From contig JBBBDQ010000445.1 in NCBI GenBank assembly GCA_037127315.1, positions 2,616,001 to 2,680,000 on the forward strand: 64,000 bases of DNA. The letters run 5' to 3'. The notes below the pieces were generated by a model, which was not told where the DNA came from, made no database searches, and saw only the letters and a program-made list of their open reading frames with translations. Position numbers and translations under genes: made by a program. The DNA comes from Ascarosepion bandense. Taxonomy: Eukaryota; Mollusca; Cephalopoda; Sepiida; Sepiidae. Of the stretch, positions 20,856-30,645 are shown in pieces (within the stretch, counting starts at the first letter, position 1; every line of letters starts with the position of its first letter).

Positions 20856-21576
20856 TCTAAACTTATTTATAAATGGAACTCTGTGTGTGTGTCTCTGTGT
20901 GTGTATCCGTTACCTATAGACTCCGAAACGGCTGAACCGATTTTCTTGAAAATTTACACAGTTGTACTATAAGCGTCTGCGAGTGTTCTAAGATAGGTTT
21001 TGTGTCGAGGTACCCCCGATAAATATCGAAAATCGATAATCGAAAATATCGGGTTATAGAAGAAGTGGTCCGATTTAAATCAAATTTGATACACTCATAG
21101 ACAACGACATAAGAAACGATATTCAGAAGTTTCAAGGTTGCAGTTCTTACAATAGTGCAGAAAATAGACAATATATATATAAAAAAGGCAAGATGTTTGT
21201 GTGTGTCTGTTTATCTGCCTGTATGTATGTATGTATTTTTTTTCAGCCCTTTTATTTTAGTTTTTGCTTCGGGTTTGACTCGAAGTAGCTATAATTGTAG
21301 TTCTTAGTCTCAGCCATGATACCATTTACTCAGAGGACTTATTTAGCCTTCAAAATTCAGTTTACGACGAAAAACGCTTATTTGATATCGATAGCAGGAA
21401 ATGAAAATTTGACTTACATCCATTCATTTTTCTTTCAGTCTCCGCTTTCACTTTAACTGGAAACAACTATGGCTTTTTAGTCTTTCGTGCCAACGTCCAA
21501 AGAGTCTGGGCTCCAGGACCATGGATTAGTCTTAAAACTTTCATTACACCCGAGCAACGCCGGGCTGTATTGCTAG
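20856..21576 (+). mobile_element. Helitron-like element, full-length non-autonomous
   Basis: Same termini as 17068-17785: TCTAAACTTATTTATAA at the 5' end and hairpin CCCGAGCAACGCCGGG near the 3' end. It then closes with CTGTATTGCTAG before T. Length 721 bp, no coding. Confidence 0.75.
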
Positions 21577-21619
21577 TATATATATAAGTAATAAATAAGA
21601 ATAAATCTAAGTAAGAGCC

Positions 21620-21675
21620 AACAGACCTACCTAGGTTTCACCTCACCGCTCGTCAGGGCAAGTCGGCTAATACAC
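21620..21675 (-). ncRNA. Hammerhead-like motif, family ACCTAGGT-A
   Basis: The minus strand gives CTGACGA (21650-21656), a short imperfect stem II, GAAA (21636-21639), the palindrome ACCTAGGT (21629-21636), then A. Three flanking pairs (GCC with GGT) support stem I. The weak stem II lowers confidence. Confidence 0.4.
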
Positions 21676-21676
21676 A

Positions 21677-21830
21677 AGAAACAAAGCGGTAATTTATAGA
21701 TACTCAATAACCACATGACTAAAACATAGAAGACACCAAAAGCGCATGGAGAGGGGAGATCACTTTATTGACGAAAAAAAAAAGGGCGGGGGACTAAGGA
21801 AGAAGGCGATACATTTATGCATGTATGCAT
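21677..21830. other. Unassigned sequence
   Basis: No gene; G/A-rich near 21760-21800. Confidence 0.3.
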
Positions 21831-22434
21831 GTGCGTTGTGGTGCATTGGATATCGACTCGGAATGAGAAACCGGGGAGCCGAGTTCGAATTCCAGCCGAA
21901 TTCATTGCATTCACTTACGCGCAAGTACCCTTGGGAAAAGTATTAATCCGTCTATTTATTCCAGTTATGGGTTAAATAACAGGACAGTTTGGGTTCTATA
22001 GACTTGGTCGGCAACCAGTCTACCGCAGAAAGCAATGGCAACCTACTGTGTGATAATCCTCTGCCCAGTCAGTCATGTCTCTTTCGAGACATGATCGCCC
22101 AAGCGTGTATCACGTATGGCACTTAACTGACTGACTTAATATAATAGTTGAAAACATGATTACTTCTACTGGGCATAAAGTGGGAGATCAGTTTTATATT
22201 GTTATGAAGTAATAAACTGATCCCCACTAATTACTACTTAATAATTTAATACATCTCTTTCTCCTCAAATGATAGGACATATTGGGTTCTATAGCCTTGG
22301 CTGGCAACTAGTTTACCGCAGAAAGCAATGGCAACCTACTGCGGGATAATCCTCTGCCCAGTCAGTCATGTCTCTTTCGAGACATGATCGCCCAAGCGTG
22401 TATCACGTATGACACTTAACTGACTGACTGACAT
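21831..22434 (+). mobile_element. SINE-1, hairpin, SINE-1 composite
   Basis: A complete SINE-1 (21831-22133) with box A, box B and CTGACTGACTT end is followed by a linker and a second SINE lacking the tRNA head (22255-22434), ending CTGACTGACTGAC. The linker has a hairpin at 22180-22227: GTGGGAGATCAGTTT pairs with AAACTGATCCCCAC across an AT-rich loop. The same arrangement occurs at 37680-38060, 38663-39287 (inverted) and 42061-42588. Confidence 0.75.
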
Positions 22435-22463
22435 TTATGCAAAATCTCAGATTTAGAATTAAG

Positions 22464-22500
22464 TAAATCCTGTGCGGCTTCAAATAATCCGCACAGGATT
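22464..22500. other. Perfect 12-bp-stem hairpin
   Basis: AATCCTGTGCGG and CCGCACAGGATT flank an 11-base loop. No T-run follows; role unknown. Confidence 0.7.
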
Positions 22501-22501
22501 A

Positions 22502-22690
22502 TTTGTTGCTTATTTGTTGCTCTCCTATTGTATTGAGCGTTTTAATGTATTGGTTCTCGTCTCGGGTTTTTTTGCTCTTTCCTACGAGTATTTTGACGTA
22601 TGTTCAAGCACCTAGTTTGTTTCTTTTTTTACTTCCCCTTTTTCCCCCTCCGAGTTTGTTCTCGGTGTGTTTTTCGAGACGAACTGAAAT
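22502..22690 (+). repeat. Diverged copy of the 2701-2915 repeat
   Basis: Shares GTATTGAGCGTTTT, TTCTCGTCTCGGG and TTTTCGAGACGA-type blocks. Confidence 0.5.
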
Positions 22691-22724
22691 ATATTATAAC
22701 AATTATTAATATTAGTATTATTAT

Positions 22725-23190
22725 CATTGTCTCATTTATCATATTTAAATTTCTGTTATGGTCGCACTACCAACCAAGTCTGCAGGAAGACCTAAGGCAG
22801 GTCGTGGCGTGTTGCTATGGCGCCATTTCATGTTTTCTCTATCTTCCCCATCATCCCTAGCGTTACATAGACAAAGTTCTCCTTAGTGTGTGGGCTGTAC
22901 TTGACAAGACATTTTTTGTATATCTCTTAAGCTGGGGTTTTCAGGGATTCTTTCAATGTGTTGTTTTGTTCAATTTTTTATCATTCCAAGTGCACCCACT
23001 ATCACTGCCACGATTATTGTTTTCAATATCCACATTTTTTCTATTTCAATTTCCAGGTCTTTATATTTTGACAGTTTTTCAAATTCCTTGGTTGCTATGT
23101 TACAATCCGCTGGACAAGCCATATCAATTAATAGGCAAGTTTTTTCTTTCTGGTTTTTAACAATAATGTCCGGCCTATTTGCTTCAATTA
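22725..23190 (-). mobile_element. LINE-C (R2/R4-like) 3' end, copy 1
   Basis: The minus strand encodes EANRPDIIVKNQKEKTCLLI then DMACPADCNIATKEFEKL then SKYKDLEIEIEKMW and IIVAVIVGALGMIKN. The RPD...D motif and order resemble the restriction-like endonuclease at the C-terminus of R2/R4-type non-LTR retrotransposons. Coding is followed toward lower coordinates by a 3' UTR and AT-rich tail. Three sister copies are at 30425-32664. No RT domain is present here. Confidence 0.6.
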
Positions 23191-23197
23191 TTGTTAT

Positions 23198-23257
<60 letters not shown>
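23187..23257. repeat. (TA)n and (GA)n microsatellite
   Basis: TA followed by GA array. Confidence 0.95.
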
Positions 23258-23258
<1 letters not shown>

Positions 23259-23664
23259 TTAGAAATAATGAGAGAGATAGTTGAGGGATAAAGGTAGATT
23301 TGTAAAATATTAAAAGAGTATGCAGTTGAACGAAACATTTAACCAATCAGCATCTAGACACGAGGGTTCAGATGTTATGCCCGAGGGTTGTGGCAAATGA
23401 ATGGTGATATAAGATGATTCTTAGTGCGCGTGTCTACCACACGCCCCTCAGTCCCGTGAGTGCTTTGACTGCATCACGAAGTCCGACAGTTCTCACCTCA
23501 TCTTCCACCAACACGTTCTTCGAAAGCCGCACACCGAGTCTTACGCCTAGGAAAAGAACATTCTTTCATTGTGTGTGTGTGTGTGTGTGTGTGAGCATTT
23601 AATTTGGCGAGACAAGACTGTACTGCGACACAACCTACAACGTTCTTTTATATGCAGTTACATT

Positions 23665-23669
<5 letters not shown>
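23258..23669. other. Unassigned sequence with (GT)n
   Basis: GT array at 23570-23593. The 23340-23560 part is comparatively GC-rich with no recognised family. Confidence 0.4.

Positions 23670-23744
<75 letters not shown>
23670..23744. repeat. (TA)n microsatellite
   Basis: TA array with one TG interruption. Confidence 0.95.
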
Positions 23745-23748
<4 letters not shown>

Positions 23749-24050
23749 TGCTACTTTCAACGATATGAAGTTTTAAACTTTTACTGTCTAGAACAGAGTT
23801 CATCAAAAACACAGACAATGGAAAATACCTAAAAACAATTCATCAAAGAGTTTGTGTTTTTTTTTATTTAACACAAAAAAGCATAATCTATATTCTACTG
23901 TTGCTTCTTTCAAACTGTCTAATTTATATCTAAATAACCAACAGCTTATATAGTGATTTTCTAAGTTTAACTACACCACGTCCAAGTACCCAATGATTTT
24001 CTAAGCATAGCTTTCATGTAGCACAAGACCGAAAATGTAGGACACCCATT
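23745..24050. other. Unassigned AT-rich sequence
   Basis: No supported feature. Confidence 0.4.
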
Positions 24051-24054
24051 GAGG

Positions 24055-24356
24055 ACTGACTCAGTCAGTCAAGTGCCATACGTGATACACGCTTTGGGCG
24101 ATCATGTCTCGAAAGAGACATGACTGACTGGGCAGAAGATTATCCCGCAGTAGGTTGCCATTGCTTTCTGCGGTAGCCAAGCTATAGAACCCAATCTGTC
24201 CTATTATTTAACCCATAGCTGGAGTGGAGGGATGGATTAATTCCTTTCTCAAGGGTATTTATGAGTAAGTGAATGCAAGGAATGCAACTGGAATTCGAAC
24301 TCGGTATCCCGATTTGACGTTCCGAGTCAATATCCACTGCACCACAACGTACATCC
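24055..24356 (-). mobile_element. SINE-1, full length
   Basis: The reverse complement gives the tRNA-like head (ending at 24356), box B (GAGTTCGAATTCC), the body and a GACTGACTGAGTC end. A gap in the middle removes part of the GGCAACCAG block. Confidence 0.8.
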
Positions 24357-24404
24357 TGAGGACTAACTACTCACTTGTAATCGAGCAATGTGCTCATCCA
24401 ATAG

Positions 24405-24409
<5 letters not shown>

Positions 24410-24455
<46 letters not shown>
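24410..24455. repeat. (TA)n microsatellite
   Basis: Pure TA array. Confidence 0.95.
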
Positions 24456-24459
<4 letters not shown>

Positions 24460-25079
24460 TTTTTTATTTTTAATTTATTATAATTTACATTGCGACACGG
24501 AATGCGATGTTTCGATAATTTTACCTTGTCATCAGGAAATGTTAGTTTGTTGTTGTGAAAATGTTTTTCATTTGAATATAAATAACAATACGTTTTTTAT
24601 TTACGGATGTGGGAAGACAGAAAAATTCATGTGTGTTTTCAATTTAATTAATCAAAATAGAGATCCACTTTAAATTTGAAAAAAGGTTATATTTTTGGGG
24701 GATACATGACTTCTTTCAATTCTAACGGGCAACGTATTTGTCGATCAAAACCGCTGTCTAGACTGCATTTCCGTTGATGTATCTATTATTGTTACAAAAT
24801 TATTCTTTGAGTTTTCCCTATATTCCACCCTTTTTCTAAAGCAAAAAATAAAGAAAACATTTTATATTTTTGATTTGACTAAAAGGAACCTTTGAGTGTA
24901 TTTATACTATTTACATTTTGATTAAGAATGTATTTTATTCTAATTTTTCATAAAACTCTTAATTTTAAAAAAAATTTAATATTTATTTATTTATTAAAAC
25001 AAATATCCATTTTATTATTTTTATAAAATCTATTGTGTTATTATTATATTCTAAGACAATTTCTATATCATATTAAAAA

Positions 25080-25126
<47 letters not shown>
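24456..25126. other. AT-rich unassigned DNA ending in (TA)n
   Basis: No gene supported. TA array at 25083-25126. Confidence 0.4.
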
Positions 25127-25129
<3 letters not shown>

Positions 25130-25177
25130 AATTATATTTTAGAACATGTACATAATTTTTTTTTTATATATATTCAC

Positions 25178-25235
25178 TACAAAGGTACATTTGTTTCGAC
25201 ATTGAAACTTTAATGTCTCCTCAGGCGGTGTGACT
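25178..25235 (-). ncRNA. Hammerhead-like motif, family ACAAATGT
   Basis: Minus strand: CTGAGGA (25218-25224), strong stem II GACATT/AATGTC with an 8-base loop, GAAA (25194-25197), then ACA-AA-TGT as a 3-bp stem III, then A. Core and stem II are intact. Stem I pairing beside the core is poor. It lies at the 3' side of the PLE endonuclease at 26540-26900. Confidence 0.45.
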
Positions 25236-26539
25236 AGGAATGGAAAGCCTCTTTTCTTATATTTGGTCAGTTGTTTGGGGTGTTGGTGGGGGGTTAGTGA
25301 TAAGGGAACAAGTCACGTGTATTGACCGTTAGAATTTTGAAGAAAGTGGTGTGGGTAGTTAAAATGGTTGATTAATGAGAGTCTTTGATTTCTAGACAGA
25401 TTTAACATTAGCATTTAGAATGTAAGTTTTTATTATCTTGTGACTAGGGATTTCTTAGAAGAGCCGGTAAGGTGTAGGATGCTCATTTCGTACAAAATAT
25501 TTTTGTATTTACGCAGAGTCTATATAATTAATGTAAATTTGTATATTTAATCTTAATTTTGGATTTAGGAAATAGATTTTTCCTATTAAATTTTTAATTT
25601 TTAATTAGATCACAGTTTGGAAACCGAGTTTTTTCGATTAAATTTTTAATTTTAAATTTCTTTTCTTATACTTGGTCAGTTGTGTATATAATGTTGGCGG
25701 CGAGGGGGGGGTTGATGATAAAGGAACAAGTCCTTTTGATTGACCTTTACAATTTTGAGGAGTGGTGTGGGTAGTGAGCATGTTTGGTTAATAAGTGTCT
25801 TTGATATCTAGACAGATTTAACATTAGCAGCTAGAGTGTAAGTTTTTTTTTTTATATCTTGTGACTAGACTATATCCTTTAGGATTTCTTAGAGGAACAG
25901 GTTAGGGGTGGGATGCTTATTCAGTGTAGAATATTTTTGTATTTAAGCAGAGTTTTTATAAATAATCTAAATTTGTATATTTAATCTTAATTTTGGATTT
26001 AGGAAATCGATTTTTCAATTAAATTTTAAATTTTAATTAGGTCACAATTTGGAAACCGATTTTTTTAATTAAATTCCAAATTTTAATGAAAATAACCGTT
26101 TGCGGTAAAATTTAATGTAAGAGGTAAATTTTAATGTTTAAAATTTTAGGTAATAGGTAAGTAGGTAATAGGTAAGCAGGTAATAGGTAAGCAGGTAACA
26201 AGTGCGTAATAAGTAGTATTTTATGTAGGAGGAAGTATTGAATGTTTATATTTAAGGTAATAGGTGAATAGGTAACAGGTGTCTTACTATTTAAGGTAAT
26301 AGTTGAAGTTTAATGTGTGTATTAAGGACAGTTTTTATAATTAATCTAATTATGGATATTAAACCTGACTTTAGAATTTAATAAATCGATTTTTTCTATA
26401 GAATTTTAAATTTTTTAGAAAAAATTCTAATATAATTATGAATATTAAACCTTACTTTAAAATTTAGTAATTCGATTTTTTTTTTATAGAATTTTTATTT
26501 TTTAAAAAAATTTCTAGGGGGTCCTAGCTCTGGCTTTTG
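25235..26539 (-). other. PLE 3' region with a 430-bp direct repeat
   Basis: 25247-25660 and 25664-26095 are diverged direct copies (shared: TTTCTTATATTTGGTCAGTT, TAGACAGATTTAACATTAGC). 26150-26210 is a small array of the GGTAATAGGTAAG type. No gene seen. Position between endonuclease and hammerhead-like motif suggests an untranslated PLE region. Confidence 0.5.
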
Positions 26540-26930
26540 TAGTATTTTTTTAGCATGATTGTAATGTTAGTTCTTTAATGTGCTTGCAGTTTACTGTGGT
26601 TTCATGCCTCTGGTTTAAAAGCTTGTTACTATTCATATATTTAAAGATTTCAATTTTTTCTTGAAGACAGAGGAAACATGGTTCCTTTATAGATTTAGCT
26701 GTTCCTGCTTGTTTAAGGATTTTCCATTTAACTTTAGATGTTTTATTTTCGTCTTTGAACTTCCAAAAGTATTTGGAGAGAGATGTCATGTTTTGTTTTT
26801 CTTTGTTATTGAAGGATGAGAGGTGATTGTAAAATCGTTTTTTAAATACGTTCATGGTATTTCCGATATGTTTTTTCATCTTTAGGATTCTCCATGGATG
26901 AAATCGAACACATATATATCAGGGATTTCG
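26540..26930 (-). pseudogene. Penelope-like GIY-YIG endonuclease fragment
   Basis: Minus-strand peptide of about 110 residues: HIGNTMNVFKKRFYNHLSSF, then SLSKYFWKFKDEN, VKWKILKQAG, CFLCLQEKIEIFKY and NKLLNQRHE. Arg in the FKKRFYNH helix, the LSKY.W.lKD motif and the C..CL.EK finger-like motif are the known features of PLE endonucleases. The N-terminal GIY strand is degraded. No RT upstream. Confidence 0.7.

Positions 26931-26933
<3 letters not shown>

Positions 26934-26993
<60 letters not shown>
26934..26993. repeat. (CA)n microsatellite
   Basis: Pure CA array. Confidence 0.95.
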
Positions 26994-26994
<1 letters not shown>

Positions 26995-26996
<2 letters not shown>

Positions 26997-27680
26997 TATA
27001 ATGATGATCCACGTATACTATCTTAATATGTATAGGAAAAACTACTAAAAAGTTGTAAGTTTAAAAATGTATTTTTTGACAGTATTTATTTATTTCTATT
27101 ATTATATATATATATTTGATATTTCAAACCGGCTTCGGCCTTTCATCAAAAACAAATGATTTTAAAATTTAAACTCGGAGCGTTCGTGGTGAGGAGCGTC
27201 TTTCGCGAGATGTTTACATCACGTGACGTAGAAAGCGATAGAGTTTTTGGATATTTTTAAACGAAAACCTAACGGTAATAATACTTTTAAATGTTGTTTA
27301 AAAAAATTTTTTTTTAGTGTATCTAAAAAATGTTTAACTATTGAAATATTTATAAAGATTCAAAATACCTAAATCCCTATTTTTAACCCTAGCCTATATG
27401 TATTTAATTTTAAAATTCAGTATTTTTCTTTTTTTTCTGCGTGAGTATGTGGAACTAAAATCGGAATCTATCAGTAAACATTTGCAGTTTTATAAAGATG
27501 CCCCTCACGACGAACGTTCCTAGTTTAAATTTTAAATTCATTTGTTTCTGATGAAAGGCCGAGGCCGGTCTGAGATATCAAGTATATATATATATATATA
27601 TATAATAGAAATAAATAAATACTGTCAAAAAAATACATTTTTAAACTTACAACGTTTTAGTAGTTTTTCCTATATATATA
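26995..27680. mobile_element. PLE-type inverted terminal pair with hammerhead-like motifs
   Basis: The arms at 26995-27210 and 27490-27680 are inverted copies (shared: AAACTTACAAC, CAGTATTTATTTATTTCTA, TTCGTGGTGAGG-type blocks). Each arm holds a hammerhead-like motif: minus at 27122-27148 (TTGATGA, GAAA) and plus at 27548-27575 (CTGATGA, then GAGA). Both have one core substitution. The roughly 280-bp centre is AT-rich without coding. Confidence 0.6.
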
Positions 27681-27723
27681 TATATATAATTTGAATATAT
27701 ATATCATTTGAACACACACACAC

Positions 27724-27724
<1 letters not shown>

Positions 27725-27775
<51 letters not shown>
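27725..27775. repeat. (TA)n microsatellite
   Basis: TA array. Confidence 0.95.
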
Positions 27776-27778
<3 letters not shown>

Positions 27779-28061
27779 AACTAAGTTGTTGAACTCGTAG
27801 GTTTATTTACCTTTTTGTTCATGCATTTACTTTTATAAAGAGTGCTCGATACAAATGTAGAGCGTTATACTGTAATAGTTGTTGCAATTTTTTTAAATTC
27901 ATAGTCTCACTGGAACTAACTGGACAAAGAACATGCTCCTCAACAGGATGTATAAAATCTAAAGACAGAACAATCATATTAGAGAAAGAGGAAATACTCC
28001 AGCAATGGGAAGAATACAGAGAAGATCTCATGAATTTAAACACATTGTAACAACCATTAGA

Positions 28062-28064
<3 letters not shown>
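27776..28064. repeat. Palindromic repeat with a captured centre
   Basis: 27776-27895 is the GAGCACTCTTTATAAAAG family. Its inner arm (TACTGTAATAGTTGTTGCAA at 27868) is matched inverted at about 28029-28064. The centre (27906-28028) is LINE-like coding. Compare 62217-62399, where the same arms enclose only 13 bp. Confidence 0.6.
27938..28043 (+). pseudogene. LINE ORF2 fragment between palindrome arms
   Basis: Reads GCIKSKDRTIILEKEEIL and QQWEEYREDLMNLN, which resembles the linker between endonuclease and reverse transcriptase of non-LTR elements (KD...ILE.W.EY...L). Too short for a family assignment. Confidence 0.4.

Positions 28065-28108
<44 letters not shown>
28064..28108. repeat. (TA)n microsatellite
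   Basis: TA array. Confidence 0.95.
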
Positions 28109-28109
<1 letters not shown>

Positions 28110-28199
28110 TCAAATGATATATACCTTGGGATAGTGATTTCCAAACTAAATAATAGTGTATTATTTACGTTGTTCGGACTGTGTTCCTCATCTTTTATC

Positions 28200-28870
28200 A
28201 TATATTTGAAACTCCGCTTATTTTCGGAAACTAATAAAAAAATGTCCCCATCCAATGCAACCAGATGGTGAGTCTGGATGTGGTGAGTGTGTTCACCAAG
28301 GTACCCACGCTGGAGGCACTATCGGTAGTCAGGATTAGACTGGCCTCAGACTCCTCCCTAGGAGAATGTACTAGTATACTAACAGATAACCAGACTTTTT
28401 GCACACAAACATCACACATCGGAATGGGATCAGACATATCTGCAGAATGAAGGCTTAGCAATTGGCCCGCCATTATCACCATCTTTGGTTAACATATGCA
28501 TGGAATACTCTGAAGAGATGGCATCAGAAGTCGCAGCACTAACGCCAATTCTGTGGCTGAGATACGTAGATGACTCCTTCACACTCTGACCACACCAGGA
28601 AGAGGTCCAGACACTAGTTGACCATGTGAACTCAATATGCTCATCGATACACAATGACAAAATAGAACGACAGCAAACTAGCATTCCTGGATGAATTAAT
28701 ATCTCGAACAGAGAATGGGTTCAAGACATCCGTATATCGCAAGCCAACATTCACCGGACAATACTTCAACTTCATTTCCCACCACCCATTCTTTCCTAGC
28801 ACAGTTATTTTCTTGTACAAACTCCCGAGAGGGTCCTTTCTCAATCACTACAATTTTAACTGAATTTGTC
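28200..28870 (+). pseudogene. Penelope-like reverse transcriptase, frameshifted
   Basis: Motif A is MVSLDVVSVFTKVPTLEALS (ATG at 28265). Motif B region is LAIGPPLSPSLVNICMEY (about 28453). Motif C is LWLRYVDDSFTL, with YVDD at 28563-28574. Downstream come EEVQTLLDHVNS-like and SVYRKPTFTGQYFNF-like blocks near 28720-28770. The order and wording match the palm domain of Penelope-like RTs. At least two frame changes and several stops make it non-functional. It is followed by a duplicated piece and an endonuclease. Confidence 0.7.
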
Positions 28871-28983
28871 ATATGATATAAAAATTGTCTTAGAATATAA
28901 TAATAACACAATAGATTTTATAAAAATAATAAAATGGATATTTGTTTTAATAAATAAATAGATATTAAATTTTTTAAAAAAAT

Positions 28984-29165
28984 GAACTCCTTCACACTAT
29001 GACCACACCAGGAAGAGGTCCAGACGCTACTGGACCATGTGAACTCAATAAGATCATCGATACACAGTTCAAAATGATAAAAGAGAACAAAAACAAACTA
29101 ACATTACTGGATGTACTAATATTCATTGTCTCTTATATTTAACAGTATATGTTTAGAAAATTATT
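28984..29165 (+). pseudogene. Duplicated PLE pieces
   Basis: 28984-29125 repeats the RT segment after YVDD (GAACTCCTTCACACTATGAC) seen at 28574-28690 with about 10% difference. 29125-29165 is the PLE N-terminal piece encoding SLSYI-like residues. The junctions look rearranged. Confidence 0.55.
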
Positions 29166-29195
29166 TGCTGCCTCGATACAATATATATATATAAT

Positions 29196-29463
29196 ATCTA
29201 CATTGGCCACACTACAAATTCGCTCTCACGGCGTCTGACGTTGCACTTTAATGAAAATTCAAATATATTCCGTCATTTAAAACAACACGGTTATCAACGC
29301 ACACTTCTGAGAAAAACGCTCGTTGATAACACGTACATACTTAAACAAGAAAATAATAAACAGAAACTAAAAATCCTCGAAGCAATCTACATTAAACAAT
29401 TTAAACCTGGTTTGAATACAATCAATTTTGATATTTCCAATAACGTACTCAAATGCCTGTAAT
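29196..29463 (+). pseudogene. Penelope-like GIY-YIG endonuclease C-terminus
   Basis: IYIGHTTNSLSRRLTLH begins the domain: YIG strand, then the conserved Arg in SRRLTLH. It continues HLKQHGYQRTLLRKTLVDNT, LKILEAIYIKQFKPGLN (with the catalytic-type Glu in LEA) and NNVLKCL before the stop. This reading frame is open and near complete for the module, about 88 codons. A separate RT fragment lies upstream; a hammerhead-like motif with the N-terminal ORF follows at 29605. Confidence 0.7.
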
Positions 29464-29604
29464 CAGATCAGGGACCACAACGCCACTATTTTGTCACTGT
29501 CTTCGGCCATCCGCCACGGTAGGGATGGACTTATATTTTCAATTTAATTCTCTTTATTGTTAATAACTTAAATGTTCTATGTTTACTGTGTGTTAATATT
29601 TACT

Positions 29605-29819
29605 CTTTGATAATGGCTTATGTGAGCCGAAAGCTTAAACCCGATAAAAAAATCAACAATTACTGTGATTTTTTGTTGTCTTTCAACGATATCACCATCA
29701 AGTATATCAGACGGTATGAACGGATCCTACACAAAATTAATAGACAGAACTTGTCTATATTATTTAATGAAACCTGCATTAATGAGAAAATACTGCCAAA
29801 ATACACACAATATATATGA
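29605..29819 (+). pseudogene. PLE N-terminal ORF with degenerate hammerhead-like motif
   Basis: MAYVSRKLKPDKKINNYCDF then LLSFNDITIKYIRRYERI, LHKINRQNLSILF and EKILPKYTQ. This is a more diverged version of the peptide at 61903. The ribozyme-like bases are TTGATAA, stem GGCTTA/TGAGCC, GAAA, AGCT; the CUGANGA core is damaged. Confidence 0.45.
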
Positions 29820-29924
29820 TTATACATATATATATATTGATTACGCGTTCAAAAATTCCATGCCACGTGAGCGTTAAAAAACACCGTTACGTGAGCGTTC
29901 TTAAAATACGGTAAACTGTAAAAT

Positions 29925-29985
29925 TAGTTATTGCAAATCGCCAGAAGACACCATTCATGGTAGAAACCTAGGTCGCGTAATAACA
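29925..29985 (+). ncRNA. Hammerhead-like motif, family ACCTAGGT-C, core mutated
   Basis: CAGAAGA (29942-29948; expected CTGAAGA), stem II ACCA-TTCA-TGGT, GAAA (29963-29966), palindrome ACCTAGGT, then C17 at 29974. Stem I pairs CGC with GCG and GTTATT with AATAAC across an internal loop. One core base (U4 to A) would kill activity. Confidence 0.5.
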
Positions 29986-30000
29986 AATTATTTACAAATG

Positions 30001-30002
<2 letters not shown>

Positions 30003-30060
<58 letters not shown>
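30003..30060. repeat. (TA)n microsatellite
   Basis: Pure TA array. Confidence 0.95.
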
Positions 30061-30063
<3 letters not shown>

Positions 30064-30376
30064 GAGGGTTAGGGGATGAGTGAGTGAGAAAGCGATCAAG
30101 AAAACTGTATTTAGCTGTGGATTCATTCAAAATGCGTGAAAGTGTTATAAAAGAACGAATGGCCGTTCCCTTGTGACGCTGGCCTGCTTAAAACAGATGC
30201 GCTGTTTTTCTTCAGAAATTATACCAGAAAGAAGAATGAAACGAAACATTGCTAAACCTTCCCCTTTGGAAAGTCTACTGCTTATATATGCTATTTTTTC
30301 AACGCGCAATTCCCTTCAGGACACAACCGATCATGTATCTTCACCGACTCCTTCTTCTTCATGATCTATAAACAGT
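30061..30376. other. Unassigned sequence
   Basis: No family motif; short ORFs only. Confidence 0.4.
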
Positions 30377-30378
30377 GA

Positions 30379-30425
<47 letters not shown>
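30377..30425. repeat. (TTA)n, tail of LINE-C copy 2
   Basis: Pure TTA array directly at the 3' side of the minus-strand LINE-C end, so likely its (TAA)n tail. Confidence 0.8.
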
Positions 30426-30427
<2 letters not shown>

Positions 30428-30645
30428 CATTTTTCATCATATTTTGATTTCTGCTATGGTCGCACTACCTACCAAGTTTGCGAGAAGACCTAAGACAGGT
30501 CGTGGTGTGTTGTTATGGCTCCATTTCATGTTTTTCTATCTCCCCTATCATCCCTAGCATTACATAGACAAAGTTCTCCTTAGTGTGTGGGCTGTAATTA
30601 ATAAGACATTTTTTTGTATATCTCTTAAGCTGGGGTTTCCAGGGA
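30425..30645 (-). mobile_element. LINE-C 3' UTR, copy 2
   Basis: Shares ATGGTCGCACTACC, AAGTTCTCCTTAGTGTGTGG and AGCTGGGGTTTCCAGGGATT with the other copies; truncated before the endonuclease coding. Confidence 0.7.

Noticed and set aside
22464..22500. Hairpin as a transcription terminator
   Set aside because: No T-run follows, and intrinsic terminators of that kind are not expected in animal pol II DNA.
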